From JAFGXF01 sp963732595 (GTDB lineage: Bacteria; Chloroflexota; Anaerolineae; Anaerolineales; Anaerolineaceae): DNA of 64,000 nucleotides. Both the position numbers and the translations under genes were made by a program. Where the stretch lies: assembly GCA_963732595.1 (NCBI GenBank), contig CAVSZZ010000002.1, positions 682,001 to 746,000 on the forward strand, written 5' to 3'. The notes beneath the pieces are model-generated. The model searched no databases, was not told the DNA's origin, and saw only the letters and a program-made list of their open reading frames with translations. Shown in pieces: positions 37,308 to 46,635 of this stretch; positions within the stretch are counted from its first letter, which is position 1; each line of letters starts with the position of its first letter.

Positions 37308-38366
37308 ATGGCGAAGAGCCCGAGTGGACGCCAGATCCGGCTGACCAGCCTGGCTTCCTGTGCCGGCTGAGCAGCCAAGCTGAGCGCAGATGCGCTGGAG
37401 CAGGTTCTGACTCCACTGAAAACCATCTTCATGGCAGACGACCATCCCCAGCTCCTGGTCGGTCTGGACTCCCCGGATGATGCCGCGGTCTGGCAGCTCG
37501 ACAGGGATAATGCCCTGATCCTGACCACCGATTTCTTCACCCCGGTGGTCGATGACGCCTATGATTACGGAGCGATCGCTGCAGCCAACAGCCTGTCAGA
37601 TGTCTATGCCATGGGTGGTGAGCCATTTCTTGCGCTGAACATCACTGCCTTCCCGCCCGATCTGGATATCTCGCTCCAACAGGAAATCCTGCGAGGAGCC
37701 GCGGAGACCGCCCGTGATGCCGGGGTGGTGATCGCCGGTGGTCATTCCATCCGTGACAAGGAACCCAAATTTGGGCTGGTCGTACTCGGCCGCGTTCGCA
37801 TTCAGGATCTGCTCACCAAGGGAGCCGCTCAACCCGGCGACCATCTTTTCATCACCAAACCGCTTGGGTTTGGCGTGACCACTACTGCGCTGAAACAGGA
37901 AGAAGCCGACATGCCGGATGTCCTTGAGGCGGTTACCTGGATGAAAACCTTGAATCGGAATGCCAGCCGTTTGGCTTGCGAATTGAATCTTAAAGCTGCC
38001 ACCGATATTACCGGTTACAGCCTGCTCGGACATGGCTGGGAAATGGCGAGTGCCTCCCAGGTGGGTTTTCAGATCGATCATCAAAGAGTGCCCCTGCTGA
38101 CCCGCGCGCATCACTACGCCGAGAGGGGGTTCTTTCCAGGGGGTGCAAGCGATAATCGCATGTATTACGGCAAACATATCAGCTTTGGCAACCGGGTGGT
38201 TGAGGTCGACCAGATGCTGCTGTTCGACCCACAGACCAGTGGCGGCCTGCTGTTATGTGTTCCGGATATCGTGTTCGCCGAGTTTATCGATCGTGCTGGC
38301 GCAATGAAGCAACCCATTTGGGAGATCGGTCGAGTCGTCCCCGGCAGCTCCATCGAAGTGGTTTAA
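37308..38366 (+). CDS. selD: Selenide, water dikinase with predicted selenocysteine (in-frame TGA)
   Basis: Translating TGA at 37368-37370 as selenocysteine gives a single 352-residue SelD from ATG 37308. The start reads MAKSPSGRQIRLTSLASCAG, then U21, then AAKLSADALEQVL. The U (or Cys) four residues before Lys is the catalytic position of SelD (E. coli Cys17 and Lys20), so readthrough restores the enzyme exactly. The ATP-grasp-like features FFTPVVDDAYDYGAIAAANS, GGHSIRD and DPQTSGGLL follow. Without readthrough, the longest frame begins at ATG 37431 and lacks the catalytic segment. SelD makes selenophosphate for Sec-tRNA and modified tRNA. AGAGG lies 12 bases before ATG 37308. Confidence 0.9.
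37371..37401 (+). promoter_or_regulatory. Candidate bacterial SECIS hairpin in selD
   Basis: Just after the TGA (37368-37370), AGCGC (37383-37387) pairs with GCGCT (37392-37396) around loop AGAT, and GCT (37379-37381) pairs with AGC (37399-37401) across a small bulge. The loop begins 17 bases after the TGA and has G as its second base, both within the ranges described for bacterial SECIS elements that bind SelB. No folding calculation was run. Confidence 0.55.
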
Positions 38367-38403
38367 TTCACCAAAACCTTCTCATATAAGTCTAATCATT
38401 CGC

Positions 38404-38433
38404 TTGACATGCTAAAAATTGGCATGTTATGAT
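38404..38433 (+). promoter_or_regulatory. Sigma-70-type promoter of the M23 peptidase gene, with inverted repeat
   Basis: TTGACA (38404-38409) and TATGAT (38428-38433) are 18 bases apart, close to consensus. The spacer carries the inverted repeat ACATGC...GCATGT (38407-38412 and 38422-38427), which could be an operator. The coding start at 38451 is 17 bases past the -10. Confidence 0.7.
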
Positions 38434-38450
38434 GATTATGGAGTTATTGA

Positions 38451-39668
38451 ATGCCCGTAAAGAAAATATTGCCCTTGAACGATTATGACGAGGGCCGCAT
38501 GAGTGAAGAAAGACCATCCCCGACGCCTGAAAAACCTAAAGATCGCATCAGTCTTTGGGAAAGATTGGTTCGCATGGGGTTGGGCGAAAGCGTCCTGAAG
38601 ATCGGCACTGCGGTCGTCTCAGTCATTCTTTTCATCATCATTGCCTGGGTCATGAGCCGTTTTTACGTCACGTCTCGTGTGACCGCCTCCGGTTCCACCG
38701 GTGATTCAGCCAGCTTTCTGGGATCTTCACCAACTCAAGTTTCCCCGGATACCCTGACCATACCCATGGTGGATAACTCGCTGGAAGGTGTCACACGGCT
38801 GGCATCGCTTCATACAACCATCCCCAATCGTGGCCGGACAGAGATCGAAACCTATACCGTCCAAAAAGGTGATACTCTTTTCGGGGTGGCCGAAAAATAT
38901 AACATGAAACCCGAAACCATCTTCTGGTCGAACCGGTATGTGATGGGCAATGACCCGGAAAACCTTATCCCGGGGATGGAATTGAACATCCTTCCCGTTG
39001 AAGGAGCCTATCATCGCTGGAGCGCCGGAGAAGGTCTAAATGGAGTCGCCAGTTTTTACGGGGTTACAGCGGAGGAGATCATTAATTATTCGGGGAACAA
39101 TCTTAACCTTGATTCGATCGGTGATCTTTCAAACCCAAACATCGAGCCTGGAACGATGCTGGTAATTCCCAATGGCTATGCTACCTTCGTCAGTTTGATC
39201 CCGAACCTCAACCGAAAAAATATTGCCGAAGGTTCTGCAATTGGCGCTGGTGCCTGTGGCAAGGCGATCGATGATGGGGCTTATGGTGTGGGGATGTTCA
39301 TCTGGCCTACCAATCAGACCAAGATTACCGGGTATGACTGGTCACCGGAAACCAATCATAATGGCATTGATATTGGCGGCAAGTCCGGAGATCCCATTTA
39401 CGCAGCGGATAATGGGATCGTGGTCTATGCGGGTTGGTCCAGTGTCGGTTATGGGTACCTGGTCATTATCGACCATGGTAATGGCTTCACATCGCTCTAT
39501 GCGCACTTGCTCGAAGGTTCGATCATGGTGGAGTGCGGACAGAGTATCTGGCAAACCAATGTGCTCGGGGGCATGGGTACAACCGGCAATTCTTCAGGCG
39601 TCCATTTGCATTTTGAGATCCGAAACAACGGCACCCCGGTCAACCCCAAGGATTACCTGCCCTATTGA
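38451..39668 (+). CDS. Membrane-anchored LysM/M23 peptidoglycan endopeptidase
   Basis: The 405-residue protein has one membrane segment near residues 51-70 (IGTAVVSVILFIIIAWVMSR). Outside it has LysM-like repeats beginning YTVQKGDTLFGVAEKYNM and HRWSAGEGLNGVASFYGV, which bind peptidoglycan. The C-terminal M23 domain follows: HNGIDIGGKSGDPIYAADNG, VIIDHGNGFTSLYAHL and HLHFEIRNNG. The zinc-binding H..D and H.H are intact, so it should cut cell-wall cross-links. Start ATG 38451 has GGAG seven bases upstream. Confidence 0.92.
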   Translation: MPVKKILPLNDYDEGRMSEERPSPTPEKPKDRISLWERLVRMGLGESVLKIGTAVVSVILFIIIAWVMSRFYVTSRVTASGSTGDSASFLGSSPTQVSPDTLTIPMVDNSLEGVTRLASLHTTIPNRGRTEIETYTVQKGDTLFGVAEKYNMKPETIFWSNRYVMGNDPENLIPGMELNILPVEGAYHRWSAGEGLNGVASFYGVTAEEIINYSGNNLNLDSIGDLSNPNIEPGTMLVIPNGYATFVSLIPNLNRKNIAEGSAIGAGACGKAIDDGAYGVGMFIWPTNQTKITGYDWSPETNHNGIDIGGKSGDPIYAADNGIVVYAGWSSVGYGYLVIIDHGNGFTSLYAHLLEGSIMVECGQSIWQTNVLGGMGTTGNSSGVHLHFEIRNNGTPVNPKDYLPY

Positions 39669-39686
39669 TCCAGCATCACTTCCTTA

Positions 39687-39713
39687 ACGGGCTCCTTTGG
39701 AGCCCGTTTTTAT
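39687..39713 (+). terminator. Rho-independent terminator after the M23 peptidase gene
   Basis: ACGGGCTCC (39687-39695) pairs perfectly with GGAGCCCGT (39699-39707), loop TTT, then TTTTTATT. It separates the peptidase from the MEMO1-family gene. Confidence 0.92.
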
Positions 39714-39731
39714 TAGTGTTAGAATAAATAA

Positions 39732-40577
39732 ATGGGAGAGATTAACAACCCTCGTCCTTCACCGATCTCCGGCACATGGTACCCGGGTGATTCGGATAAA
39801 CTGGCCGATTCGATCGACCAATTCCTGGCAGGTGCAAAGACCCAGCCGGTGAAGGGTAACATTAAAGCGATCATCGTTCCACATGCCGGCCATCGATACT
39901 CCGGTGGCGTTGCAGCCCATGCCTATAACGTTGTTCGCGGGCAGCGTCCAAAAACGATTGCTGTGATATCGCCCATGCATCAGTATCACCCGGCCTGGCT
40001 GCTGACCAGCGCGCATGAAGTGTACGTGACCCCGCTCGGGCAGGTCTCAGTTAACCGAGACCTGGTTCGGCAACTCTCTCAAGCGCTCATGATCCTGCAT
40101 GGGGATGGTCTGACACCCATTGCCAGGGACCAGGAGCATGCGATTGAGATCCAATTGCCCTTCCTCCAGCGGATATACCCTGACGGTTTTAACCTACTGC
40201 CGGTCATGCTCCGGGATCAGTCAGCCGAGACCGCCCGGGTGTTGGCTGATGCGCTCGGCCAGGTGATGCCTGAGGGATCCTTGCTCGTGGCAAGCTCCGA
40301 CCTGTCGCATTTCTATACAGAAAACGATGCCCTCCAATTGGATGGCGCCATCCTGAAAGCCATCGGCGACTTTTCTCCTGAAGCTCTCTATCAGTTGGAA
40401 GCTGAATCCAGAGGGTTTGCCTGTGGATTGGGCGCCATTGCCTGCGTGTTGTGGGCTGGACGAAAAATGGGCGCCAACCGGGTCGATATCCTGAACCAGG
40501 CCACTTCCGGGGATGTAACCGGAGACCGGTCGTCTGTTGTGGGTTATGCCTCTGCCGTGGTGTATCAAACGCTATGA
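39732..40577 (+). CDS. MEMO1 family protein (AmmeMemoRadiSam system protein B)
   Basis: The 281-residue protein shows the MEMO1 pattern: RPSPISGTWYPGDSDKLADS, IIVPHAGHRYSGGVAAHAYN, ISPMHQYH, DQEHAIEIQLPFLQRI and VASSDLSHFY. The family folds like class III extradiol dioxygenases and is often found with AMMECR1 and a radical SAM protein; neither is adjacent here. Its reaction is unsettled. The stop overlaps the ATG of the next gene as ATGA, so the two are probably co-translated. Confidence 0.9.
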   Translation: MGEINNPRPSPISGTWYPGDSDKLADSIDQFLAGAKTQPVKGNIKAIIVPHAGHRYSGGVAAHAYNVVRGQRPKTIAVISPMHQYHPAWLLTSAHEVYVTPLGQVSVNRDLVRQLSQALMILHGDGLTPIARDQEHAIEIQLPFLQRIYPDGFNLLPVMLRDQSAETARVLADALGQVMPEGSLLVASSDLSHFYTENDALQLDGAILKAIGDFSPEALYQLEAESRGFACGLGAIACVLWAGRKMGANRVDILNQATSGDVTGDRSSVVGYASAVVYQTL

Positions 40578-41896
40578 TCATCTGGAACATCCTGCTCTTA
40601 TTTTTACTCGTTCTTTTGAACGCTTTTTTTGTGGCGGTTGAATTTTCTGCCGTATCTGCAAGACGATCACGACTGGACCTTATTGCAGATGAGGGGAACC
40701 CGGCTATCAAAACCGTGAAATCCTGGCTTGAAAATGCGGAGTCACGGGATTACCTGATTGCTGCCTGCCAGCTGGGTATCACCATTGTCAGCCTGGCTTT
40801 GGGTTCTGTGGGAGAAAAAACATTTGAAAGCCTTTTGGAACCGGTTTTTAAAAATGCACAGTTGCCCCCTGGATTACAATTCATTAACGCCATCCTTCCA
40901 GCATTACCTTTGGTGATCAGCCTGATCATTGTTTCGGGTATTCACGTGGTCTTCGGTGAGCAGGTTCCCAAAGTTGCCACCTTACGCAACCCCGAAAAGT
41001 TCGCCATCAGGGCTGCGCCCTACATGTCACTCTTCAGCCGGATCTTCAAAGGCTTTATTACGCTGCTCAACTGGATTACCAAGCAGGTCTTGCATTTGAT
41101 GGGCACCCCCACCGATGGTCTGATCGGTCATGGGTATTCCCGCGCGGAGATCAAACAGCTGTTCGCTGGACCCGAGGTTGAAGGTATCCTGGATCCCACC
41201 GAACGCGAGATGCTCAATGCAGTCATTGAATTGGGTGAAACCGTCATCCGCAAGGTCAGTATTCCTCGTACCGAGATTCTGGCGATAGAGGCCGATGCCA
41301 CGCTTGACGATATGATCAAGACCATCATGCTTAACACGGTATCCAAATACCCGGTTTATGAAGACAACCTGGATGCCATCATTGGCATTTTGCACATCCG
41401 CGACTTATTGCCATTGATCCAGCACGCCCCCGACAAAAAGGTGCAGGCCCGGGATCTGGTGCGGCCCACACTTTTCGTACCTGAATCCATCTCCATTGAT
41501 GACCTGTTACTGGAGTTCCGGACCCATCACCAACACCTCGCCATCGTGCTGGATGAGTACGGCGGAACAGCCGGCATGGTGACCCTGGAAGACCTGGTGG
41601 AGGAGATCCTGGGAGACCTGAAGGATCCATTTGATAAAACTGAGCTCTCAATCGAAGATTGCGAAGATGGCAGTGCTCTGGTGGATGGGTTGACCTTGAT
41701 CGAGGAAGTCAATGATCACTTCACCTTAAGTCTGGATGATCCCAATTTCGACACCATCGCGGGTTATGTCATTGGTAAATTGGGGCGGATACCCAAGCTG
41801 GGTGATATCTATGAAGACATGGAGCATGGGGTTTCTTTTAAAGTGGAATCAATGGACCGATTGCGCATTGACCGTGTCCTGGTAAAAAGGCTCTGA
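40574..41896 (+). CDS. CNNM/CorC-type hemolysin-family membrane protein
   Basis: The 440-residue protein has four N-terminal membrane helices (DUF21; MIIWNILLLFLLVLLNAFFV, GITIVSLALGSVGEK, LVISLIIVSGIHVVFGEQ, VPKVATLRNPEK). A CBS pair follows at about 205-330 (VSIPRTEILAIEADATLDD, LAIVLDEYGGTAGMVTLEDL) and a CorC/HlyC domain closes it. Related CNNM proteins export Mg2+ or tune divalent cation balance. ATG 40574 is chosen over 40451: it overlaps the upstream stop (ATGA), begins a membrane helix at once and gives the normal length. Confidence 0.93.
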   Translation: MIIWNILLLFLLVLLNAFFVAVEFSAVSARRSRLDLIADEGNPAIKTVKSWLENAESRDYLIAACQLGITIVSLALGSVGEKTFESLLEPVFKNAQLPPGLQFINAILPALPLVISLIIVSGIHVVFGEQVPKVATLRNPEKFAIRAAPYMSLFSRIFKGFITLLNWITKQVLHLMGTPTDGLIGHGYSRAEIKQLFAGPEVEGILDPTEREMLNAVIELGETVIRKVSIPRTEILAIEADATLDDMIKTIMLNTVSKYPVYEDNLDAIIGILHIRDLLPLIQHAPDKKVQARDLVRPTLFVPESISIDDLLLEFRTHHQHLAIVLDEYGGTAGMVTLEDLVEEILGDLKDPFDKTELSIEDCEDGSALVDGLTLIEEVNDHFTLSLDDPNFDTIAGYVIGKLGRIPKLGDIYEDMEHGVSFKVESMDRLRIDRVLVKRL

Positions 41897-41906
41897 TCAT
41901 TTTGAA

Positions 41907-42887
41907 ATGATCAGTCCATCCATCTCCCCCCTCATTGGAAAACTGACAGTTTTATTCGGATTATGCCTGCTGATGACCAGTTATGGGTGCAAGTCTGACA
42001 CAGTAGAACCCCTTTTGACACCCACCACCACGCATACACCAACAGCCACATCCACAGCAACTGTCACGCCCCTGCCAACCGTCACACCACATCCAAGCCG
42101 TACACCCACTCCTTCCCCGACACCTTTCCCAACAAGCAGCCCGACACCCACAGAGACTTCTGCCCCCGCTCATCCAGCTGAACTATGGCTTAAACGTGAT
42201 GTGAATGGAAAGCTGATCGATTGGGGTTACAGCCATGTCACAGATATTGGCTGGAACAGCAAAGGTGAGGTGGTACGCTTCTCTGCCACACTGGGATTCC
42301 AATTGATGGATCGTGCCATTCATCGCGATACGATCATCGTCTTCGCCAAACCATTAACGGTCTATTACCTTAATGTCCGCCGTCAGGTGGGGAAAGAGCT
42401 GCAGAATGCCAGGCTTATTGTCGGAGGCGCATTTGGTGAAGATATTCCTCTGGGAGTCGTCCCGGCAGGGGGACCGTCCTACATCAAGGTCAAGACCATG
42501 ACACGCAATGAACCGTTTGACCCCTACCTTGTCCATACGACCTCCAACCTGGCTTATGCTGAACGGAGCGAAGAGTATCCTGACAGGCTGTTGACAGACC
42601 TGGAAGTGATTTTGGCTGATCTGCCCGCACAGGTTCTTTTATTGGCAGACCAGGCGATCATCGTGGATCCCGACAGCGTGCAACGCTTCGAATATGACAT
42701 CCAGACAGTCTCTTATCTGGTTGCCCGGTTTTTTCCCTGGATGGTGCTGGATGATTATGACCGGTTCACCGGGGCCAACCAGGCAGCCCTGGATCTGGCA
42801 GATAATCTATATCTCAATAAACCCATCTCAACACCGATCGAATGGTACAGCGGGGAAACTCTCATCTTCATCACAGGCACTAAATAA
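41907..42887 (+). CDS. Thr/Pro-rich lipoprotein, unknown function
   Basis: The 326-residue protein has a signal sequence ending near a Cys (LMTSYGCKS), probably a lipoprotein although the lipobox is imperfect. Residues 30-95 are a Thr/Pro linker of repeated TPT-type units (TATPTATPTVTP style), followed by a globular part (WLKRDVNGKLIDWGYSHVTD) with no domain I recognise. Such linkers are common in secreted proteins of Chloroflexota. It lies between the CorC-like gene and priA and may be anchored outside the membrane. Confidence 0.6.
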   Translation: MISPSISPLIGKLTVLFGLCLLMTSYGCKSDTVEPLLTPTTTHTPTATSTATVTPLPTVTPHPSRTPTPSPTPFPTSSPTPTETSAPAHPAELWLKRDVNGKLIDWGYSHVTDIGWNSKGEVVRFSATLGFQLMDRAIHRDTIIVFAKPLTVYYLNVRRQVGKELQNARLIVGGAFGEDIPLGVVPAGGPSYIKVKTMTRNEPFDPYLVHTTSNLAYAERSEEYPDRLLTDLEVILADLPAQVLLLADQAIIVDPDSVQRFEYDIQTVSYLVARFFPWMVLDDYDRFTGANQAALDLADNLYLNKPISTPIEWYSGETLIFITGTK

Positions 42888-42920
42888 CACCCGATTTTCA
42901 CTTCTGTGATTAAATAAGGT

Positions 42921-45398
42921 ATGCCCGAATATGTAGAAGTTGCCGTGAACGTCCCGCGCGTCACCGGCACTTTCAGTTATCATCTTCCCGCCCATCTATC
43001 AGGTCATGTAACCCCCGGCAGCCTGGTGACAGTACCTTTCGGTAATCAGCAGGTTCAGGGGATCGTCACCCGGCAATTGGTCGAGCCAGACGTACCGGAG
43101 ACCCGCCCTGTCGAGACCCTTGTGGATGACCTTCCTGTTGTAAATGCAAACCAGATGAAACTGGCTGCCTGGCTTGCCAGAGAAACACTTGCCCCGTTAT
43201 CAGCCTGCCTGGATGTGATGATCCCACCGGGCCTCAGCCAGCATGTAGATACACTGGTGCGGCTCAATGCACCAGATGATCGTGTTCCGGCTGCCGGTGT
43301 AAACCCGGCAGAATCCAGGCTGCTCCGATTATTATCCGAACGTGGAGAGCTGCGCGGGCGCCAGATCGAAGCCAGCCTGCCAAAAACGGAATGGAGGGCA
43401 TTGCTCAAGAACCTCGAGAAAAAAGGTCTGGTGGTGTCATCCAGTTTTCTACCGCCCCCATCGGTGCGTCCAAAATTCATCAAAACAGCCCAACTTTCGA
43501 TTCCCGCCGAAGAAATAGAGTATCATTCAAACCACCTGGGCCATCAACCGGCGGTCATCGCACGGCGACTGGCTGTCCTCAGATATTTATCATCTGAACC
43601 CTGGCCGATTGATATCGCCTGGGTTTATGCTGCTTCACAGGCCAACCTGGCTGATCTGCAAAAACTGGAAGAGCTTGGTTTGATCCGGCTCAGTGAATCA
43701 GAAATCTGGCGCGATCCGGTTAAGCAAATAGAGGCACCGCCCACAAGTCCACCGGAGTTGACAGACGATCAAGGTACAGCTTGGGAAAAGATTCAATACA
43801 CTTTATCCACCAAAGTCGATAAAGGCAGTCCCAAACCGATCCTGATCAATGGGGTTACCGGATCAGGGAAAACCGAGCTTTATCTCAGGGCAATCCAGGA
43901 AGTCATCCAGCAAGGTGGCCAGGCGATTTACCTGATCCCGGAGATCTCCCTGACTCCCCAAACCATTCGTCGCGTCCTGAGCCGTTTCCCGGGTCGTGTG
44001 GGCATCATTCACTCCCGGCTATCTGCCGGGGAACGCTATGATACCTGGCGCCGGGCGCGCGCCGGATTGCTGTCCGTGGTGGTTGGACCCCGGTCAGCCC
44101 TATTCGCACCGCTCTCTGCGCTTAGGCTGATCGTGGTGGATGAATGCCACGAGGATGCTTACTACCAATCAGATACCCTCCCCTATTATCATGCGGTCAA
44201 TACAGCGGTAGCTTATGGTCACCTGGCAGGCGCCGCGGTCCTGATGGGCTCAGCCACACCGGATATCACCCAATCTTATCGGGCTGAAAAAGGTGAATGG
44301 CTTGAAATCCGATTACACAAACGAATCTATGCTTCCGCACCAGGCCAGACAAACAAAGAGGGACCGACGCTCATGCCGGATGTCCACCTGGTAGATATGC
44401 GCGAAGAGTTAAAGCAAGGCAATCGTTCGATCTTCAGCCGCTCGCTGCTGGATGGTCTTGAAAGCACGATATCTGCCGGTCACCAGGCTATCCTGTTCCT
44501 CAATCGGCGAGGCAGTGCAACCTACATTTTCTGCCGAAATTGCGGACTCACGATCAAATGTCCCCGGTGTGACCGTCCGTTGACCTTACACAGCCCCTTA
44601 GCCGAGCTGCTCTGCCACACCTGCGGGTACCGGCGGAAACAACCCCGGCAATGCCCCCAATGCTCCAGCGATCAGATCCAGGCGTTGGGTGTTGGTACGG
44701 AACGCGTTGAAAGTGAATTACACACCCTCTTTCCCAAAGTCAGAACACTGCGTTGGGATCATGACACCACCCACCAAAAAGGTGCGCATGAGATCATCCT
44801 GGCCCAGTTCTCCCAACAGCGCGCCGATGTGCTGATCGGAACCCAGATGCTCGCCAAAGGGCTCGACCTGCCTTTCGTAACCCTGGTCGGAGTCATCCTG
44901 GCGGATATCAGCCTGAACCTGCCGGATTATCGCTCAGCGGAACGGACTTTTCAAATTCTTACCCAGGTAGCCGGACGTGCCGGTCGCAGTTCTTTGGGAG
45001 GGCAAGTGATCCTGCAAAGCTACCAGCCGGAACATTATGCCATCCAGGCAGCCTCCAGGCATGACCAGGCCGGTTTTTATCGCCAGGAATTGGAATACCG
45101 TCGCCAGCTTGGCTATCCACCATTCACACACCTGATGCGGCTGGAGTACCGGCATCATCAGAACGACCAGGCTGAAGTTGCTGCCATCCGGATGGCCGAC
45201 CAGTTAATATCATGGCTCAAGAAGTCAGGTCACCATGCGACTGACTTGATCGGCCCAGCTCCGTGCTTTTTTGCCCGCGAATATAACCAGTACCGCTGGC
45301 AAATGGTCCTGCGCGGAGCCGACCCGGCAGCATTTTTCAATGACCACCCGATTCCAGAAGGATGGAAGGTGGAATTGGATCCCCCCAGCCTGTTGTAA
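42921..45398 (+). CDS. priA: Primosomal protein N' (replication restart helicase)
   Basis: The 825-residue helicase reloads the replisome at stalled forks. An N-terminal DNA-binding domain (YVEVAVNVPRVTGTFSY) precedes a helicase core with Walker A GVTGSGKTE near residue 310, Walker B VVDECHED near 405 and motif GSATPDI. The Cys cluster at about 537-577 (CRNCG, CPRCD, CHTCGYR, CPQCSS) binds two zinc ions. A C-terminal domain carries the helicase motifs GTQMLAKGLD and VAGRAGRSSLGGQVI. The full length is intact. The variant DECH box is usual for PriA. Confidence 0.96.
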   Translation: MPEYVEVAVNVPRVTGTFSYHLPAHLSGHVTPGSLVTVPFGNQQVQGIVTRQLVEPDVPETRPVETLVDDLPVVNANQMKLAAWLARETLAPLSACLDVMIPPGLSQHVDTLVRLNAPDDRVPAAGVNPAESRLLRLLSERGELRGRQIEASLPKTEWRALLKNLEKKGLVVSSSFLPPPSVRPKFIKTAQLSIPAEEIEYHSNHLGHQPAVIARRLAVLRYLSSEPWPIDIAWVYAASQANLADLQKLEELGLIRLSESEIWRDPVKQIEAPPTSPPELTDDQGTAWEKIQYTLSTKVDKGSPKPILINGVTGSGKTELYLRAIQEVIQQGGQAIYLIPEISLTPQTIRRVLSRFPGRVGIIHSRLSAGERYDTWRRARAGLLSVVVGPRSALFAPLSALRLIVVDECHEDAYYQSDTLPYYHAVNTAVAYGHLAGAAVLMGSATPDITQSYRAEKGEWLEIRLHKRIYASAPGQTNKEGPTLMPDVHLVDMREELKQGNRSIFSRSLLDGLESTISAGHQAILFLNRRGSATYIFCRNCGLTIKCPRCDRPLTLHSPLAELLCHTCGYRRKQPRQCPQCSSDQIQALGVGTERVESELHTLFPKVRTLRWDHDTTHQKGAHEIILAQFSQQRADVLIGTQMLAKGLDLPFVTLVGVILADISLNLPDYRSAERTFQILTQVAGRAGRSSLGGQVILQSYQPEHYAIQAASRHDQAGFYRQELEYRRQLGYPPFTHLMRLEYRHHQNDQAEVAAIRMADQLISWLKKSGHHATDLIGPAPCFFAREYNQYRWQMVLRGADPAAFFNDHPIPEGWKVELDPPSLL

Positions 45399-45462
45399 CC
45401 AATCCGATCAAGGCGCATCCCATGTTAATGTGATATTAACAGCCATGTGATATGAATAAGGT

Positions 45463-45468
45463 TATAAT
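45463..45468 (+). promoter_or_regulatory. Possible -10 element before the FmdB-type gene
   Basis: TATAAT at 45463-45468 lies 39 bases before the coding start, in an A/T-rich gap after priA. No good -35 box is found at 16-18 bases upstream, so the call is weak. Confidence 0.3.
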
Positions 45469-45506
45469 AAAGGTTCATTAGCGAGCAAGTGATGGTGAAA
45501 TAGAAA

Positions 45507-45824
45507 ATGCCAACCTATACGTATCAATGCAATAGTTGTGGTGTCCGATTCGATCGATATCAAAAATTCGAAGATCAACCCCTGAGCTATTGCCCGGAAT
45601 GTAAAAAGAAGAGCCTGCGCAAGGTCTATGCGCCGGTTGGTATTGTATTTAAGGGCTCCGGATTTTACTCTACTGATCATCGCTCACCATCCGGTCTTAC
45701 ATCGACGCCTGCTGATAAATCTAATAAAACCGAGAAGACGATTACCGCCCCAGAAAAACCGGTTGCCGAAACCCCCAAGGTAAAATCTGCAGATATCACC
45801 TCCACTACCAAAGTGGCTGAGTAG
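45507..45824 (+). CDS. FmdB-family zinc ribbon protein
   Basis: The 105-residue protein opens with a zinc ribbon (MPTYTYQCNSCGVRFDRYQK and YCPECKKKSLRKVY, two CxxC pairs), the pattern of the FmdB regulatory-protein family. The C-terminal half is Lys/Thr/Pro-rich and looks disordered. FmdB was first named from a formamidase operon; in most bacteria the function is unclear. A terminator follows at 45855-45880. Confidence 0.88.
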   Translation: MPTYTYQCNSCGVRFDRYQKFEDQPLSYCPECKKKSLRKVYAPVGIVFKGSGFYSTDHRSPSGLTSTPADKSNKTEKTITAPEKPVAETPKVKSADITSTTKVAE

Positions 45825-45854
45825 CTTTTAGGATTAATAGGTAAAAAAATATCA

Positions 45855-45880
45855 GACTCCCTGCAATGGGGAGTTTTTTA
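45855..45880 (+). terminator. Rho-independent terminator after the FmdB-type gene
   Basis: ACTCCC (45856-45861) pairs with GGGAGT (45869-45874), loop TGCAATG, followed by TTTTT. It separates the zinc ribbon gene from mntP. Confidence 0.8.
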
Positions 45881-45995
45881 ATTGAGGAGTAAGGATATAC
45901 CGGTGAATCATAAAAGATCTGGTCAATCGGCAGCTCGGTTATAATTCCACCCCGCAGGTAAAACATGAATTTCGATTGACCGGCTTGGAAAATAT

Positions 45996-46553
45996 ATGGA
46001 TATCGGCTCAATTCTCCTAATAGCACTTGGACTGGCAATGGATGTATTTGCCGTATCGCTGGGCGTTGGCACTTCCCGTTTTGGAACTACCTGGCGATGC
46101 AGACTTCGCCTTGCCTATCACTTCGGTCTTTTTCAGGGAGGTATGGCCTTTCTGGGGTGGTTGGCCGGAACCCAGATCGCCAACTGGATTTCCAGCTTCG
46201 ATCATTGGGTGGCATTTGCCCTGCTGGCCTTCGTCGGTATTCGTATGCTGAAATCCGGTTTCAGTCCCGATGAGGAAAGTCATCCGGTTGATCCCTCCCG
46301 TGGAATGACCCTTATCCTGCTGAGCCTGGCTACCAGTTTGGATGCACTTGCAGTCGGTCTTAGTCTGGCATTCCTGGAGGTCAAAATCCTGGCCTCAAGC
46401 CTGATCATTGGTGGCGTCTCTTTAGCCCTTTCATTGGTCGGCACCGCATTTGGATATTCTCTCGGGTCGCGTTTTGGCAAGCGCATGGAAATCGCCGGTG
46501 GCTTATTGCTGATCGTCATCGGGATTCGAATAGTCATTACCCACCTGGCTTGA
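45996..46553 (+). CDS. mntP: Manganese efflux pump MntP
   Basis: The 185-residue protein has six predicted membrane helices and the two MntP signatures with conserved Asp: LGLAMDVFAVSLGVG near residue 15 and LATSLDALAVGLSLAF near 112. It exports Mn2+ from the cytoplasm. Many mntP genes sit under a Mn-sensing yybP-ykoY riboswitch, but I see no such structure in the 45881-45995 leader. Upstream is an independent terminator. Confidence 0.92.
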   Translation: MDIGSILLIALGLAMDVFAVSLGVGTSRFGTTWRCRLRLAYHFGLFQGGMAFLGWLAGTQIANWISSFDHWVAFALLAFVGIRMLKSGFSPDEESHPVDPSRGMTLILLSLATSLDALAVGLSLAFLEVKILASSLIIGGVSLALSLVGTAFGYSLGSRFGKRMEIAGGLLLIVIGIRIVITHLA

Positions 46554-46635
46554 CCGACCATTGACCAGCCCTGAGCTTTCCCTTAAAATCCTACCAGGAC
46601 GACCGGAAAACATGATCGAACGATAAGGAATGACC

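Noticed and set aside
37229..37480. Separate 83-residue frame before selD
   Set aside because: It is in a different frame from selD and would have to start inside the phoU terminator region; reading TGA as Sec in the selD frame explains the conserved sequence better.
37596..38177. 193-residue frame on the - strand inside selD
   Set aside because: SelD homology on the + strand is strong throughout; the antisense frame has no supporting features.
41990..42175. Tandem ACA/CCA-rich stretch as DNA repeat or CRISPR
   Set aside because: It encodes the Thr/Pro linker of a lipoprotein; no fixed repeat unit or spacers.
45881..45995. Possible Mn-sensing riboswitch before mntP
   Set aside because: The conserved yybP-ykoY core sequences were not found by eye in this leader.
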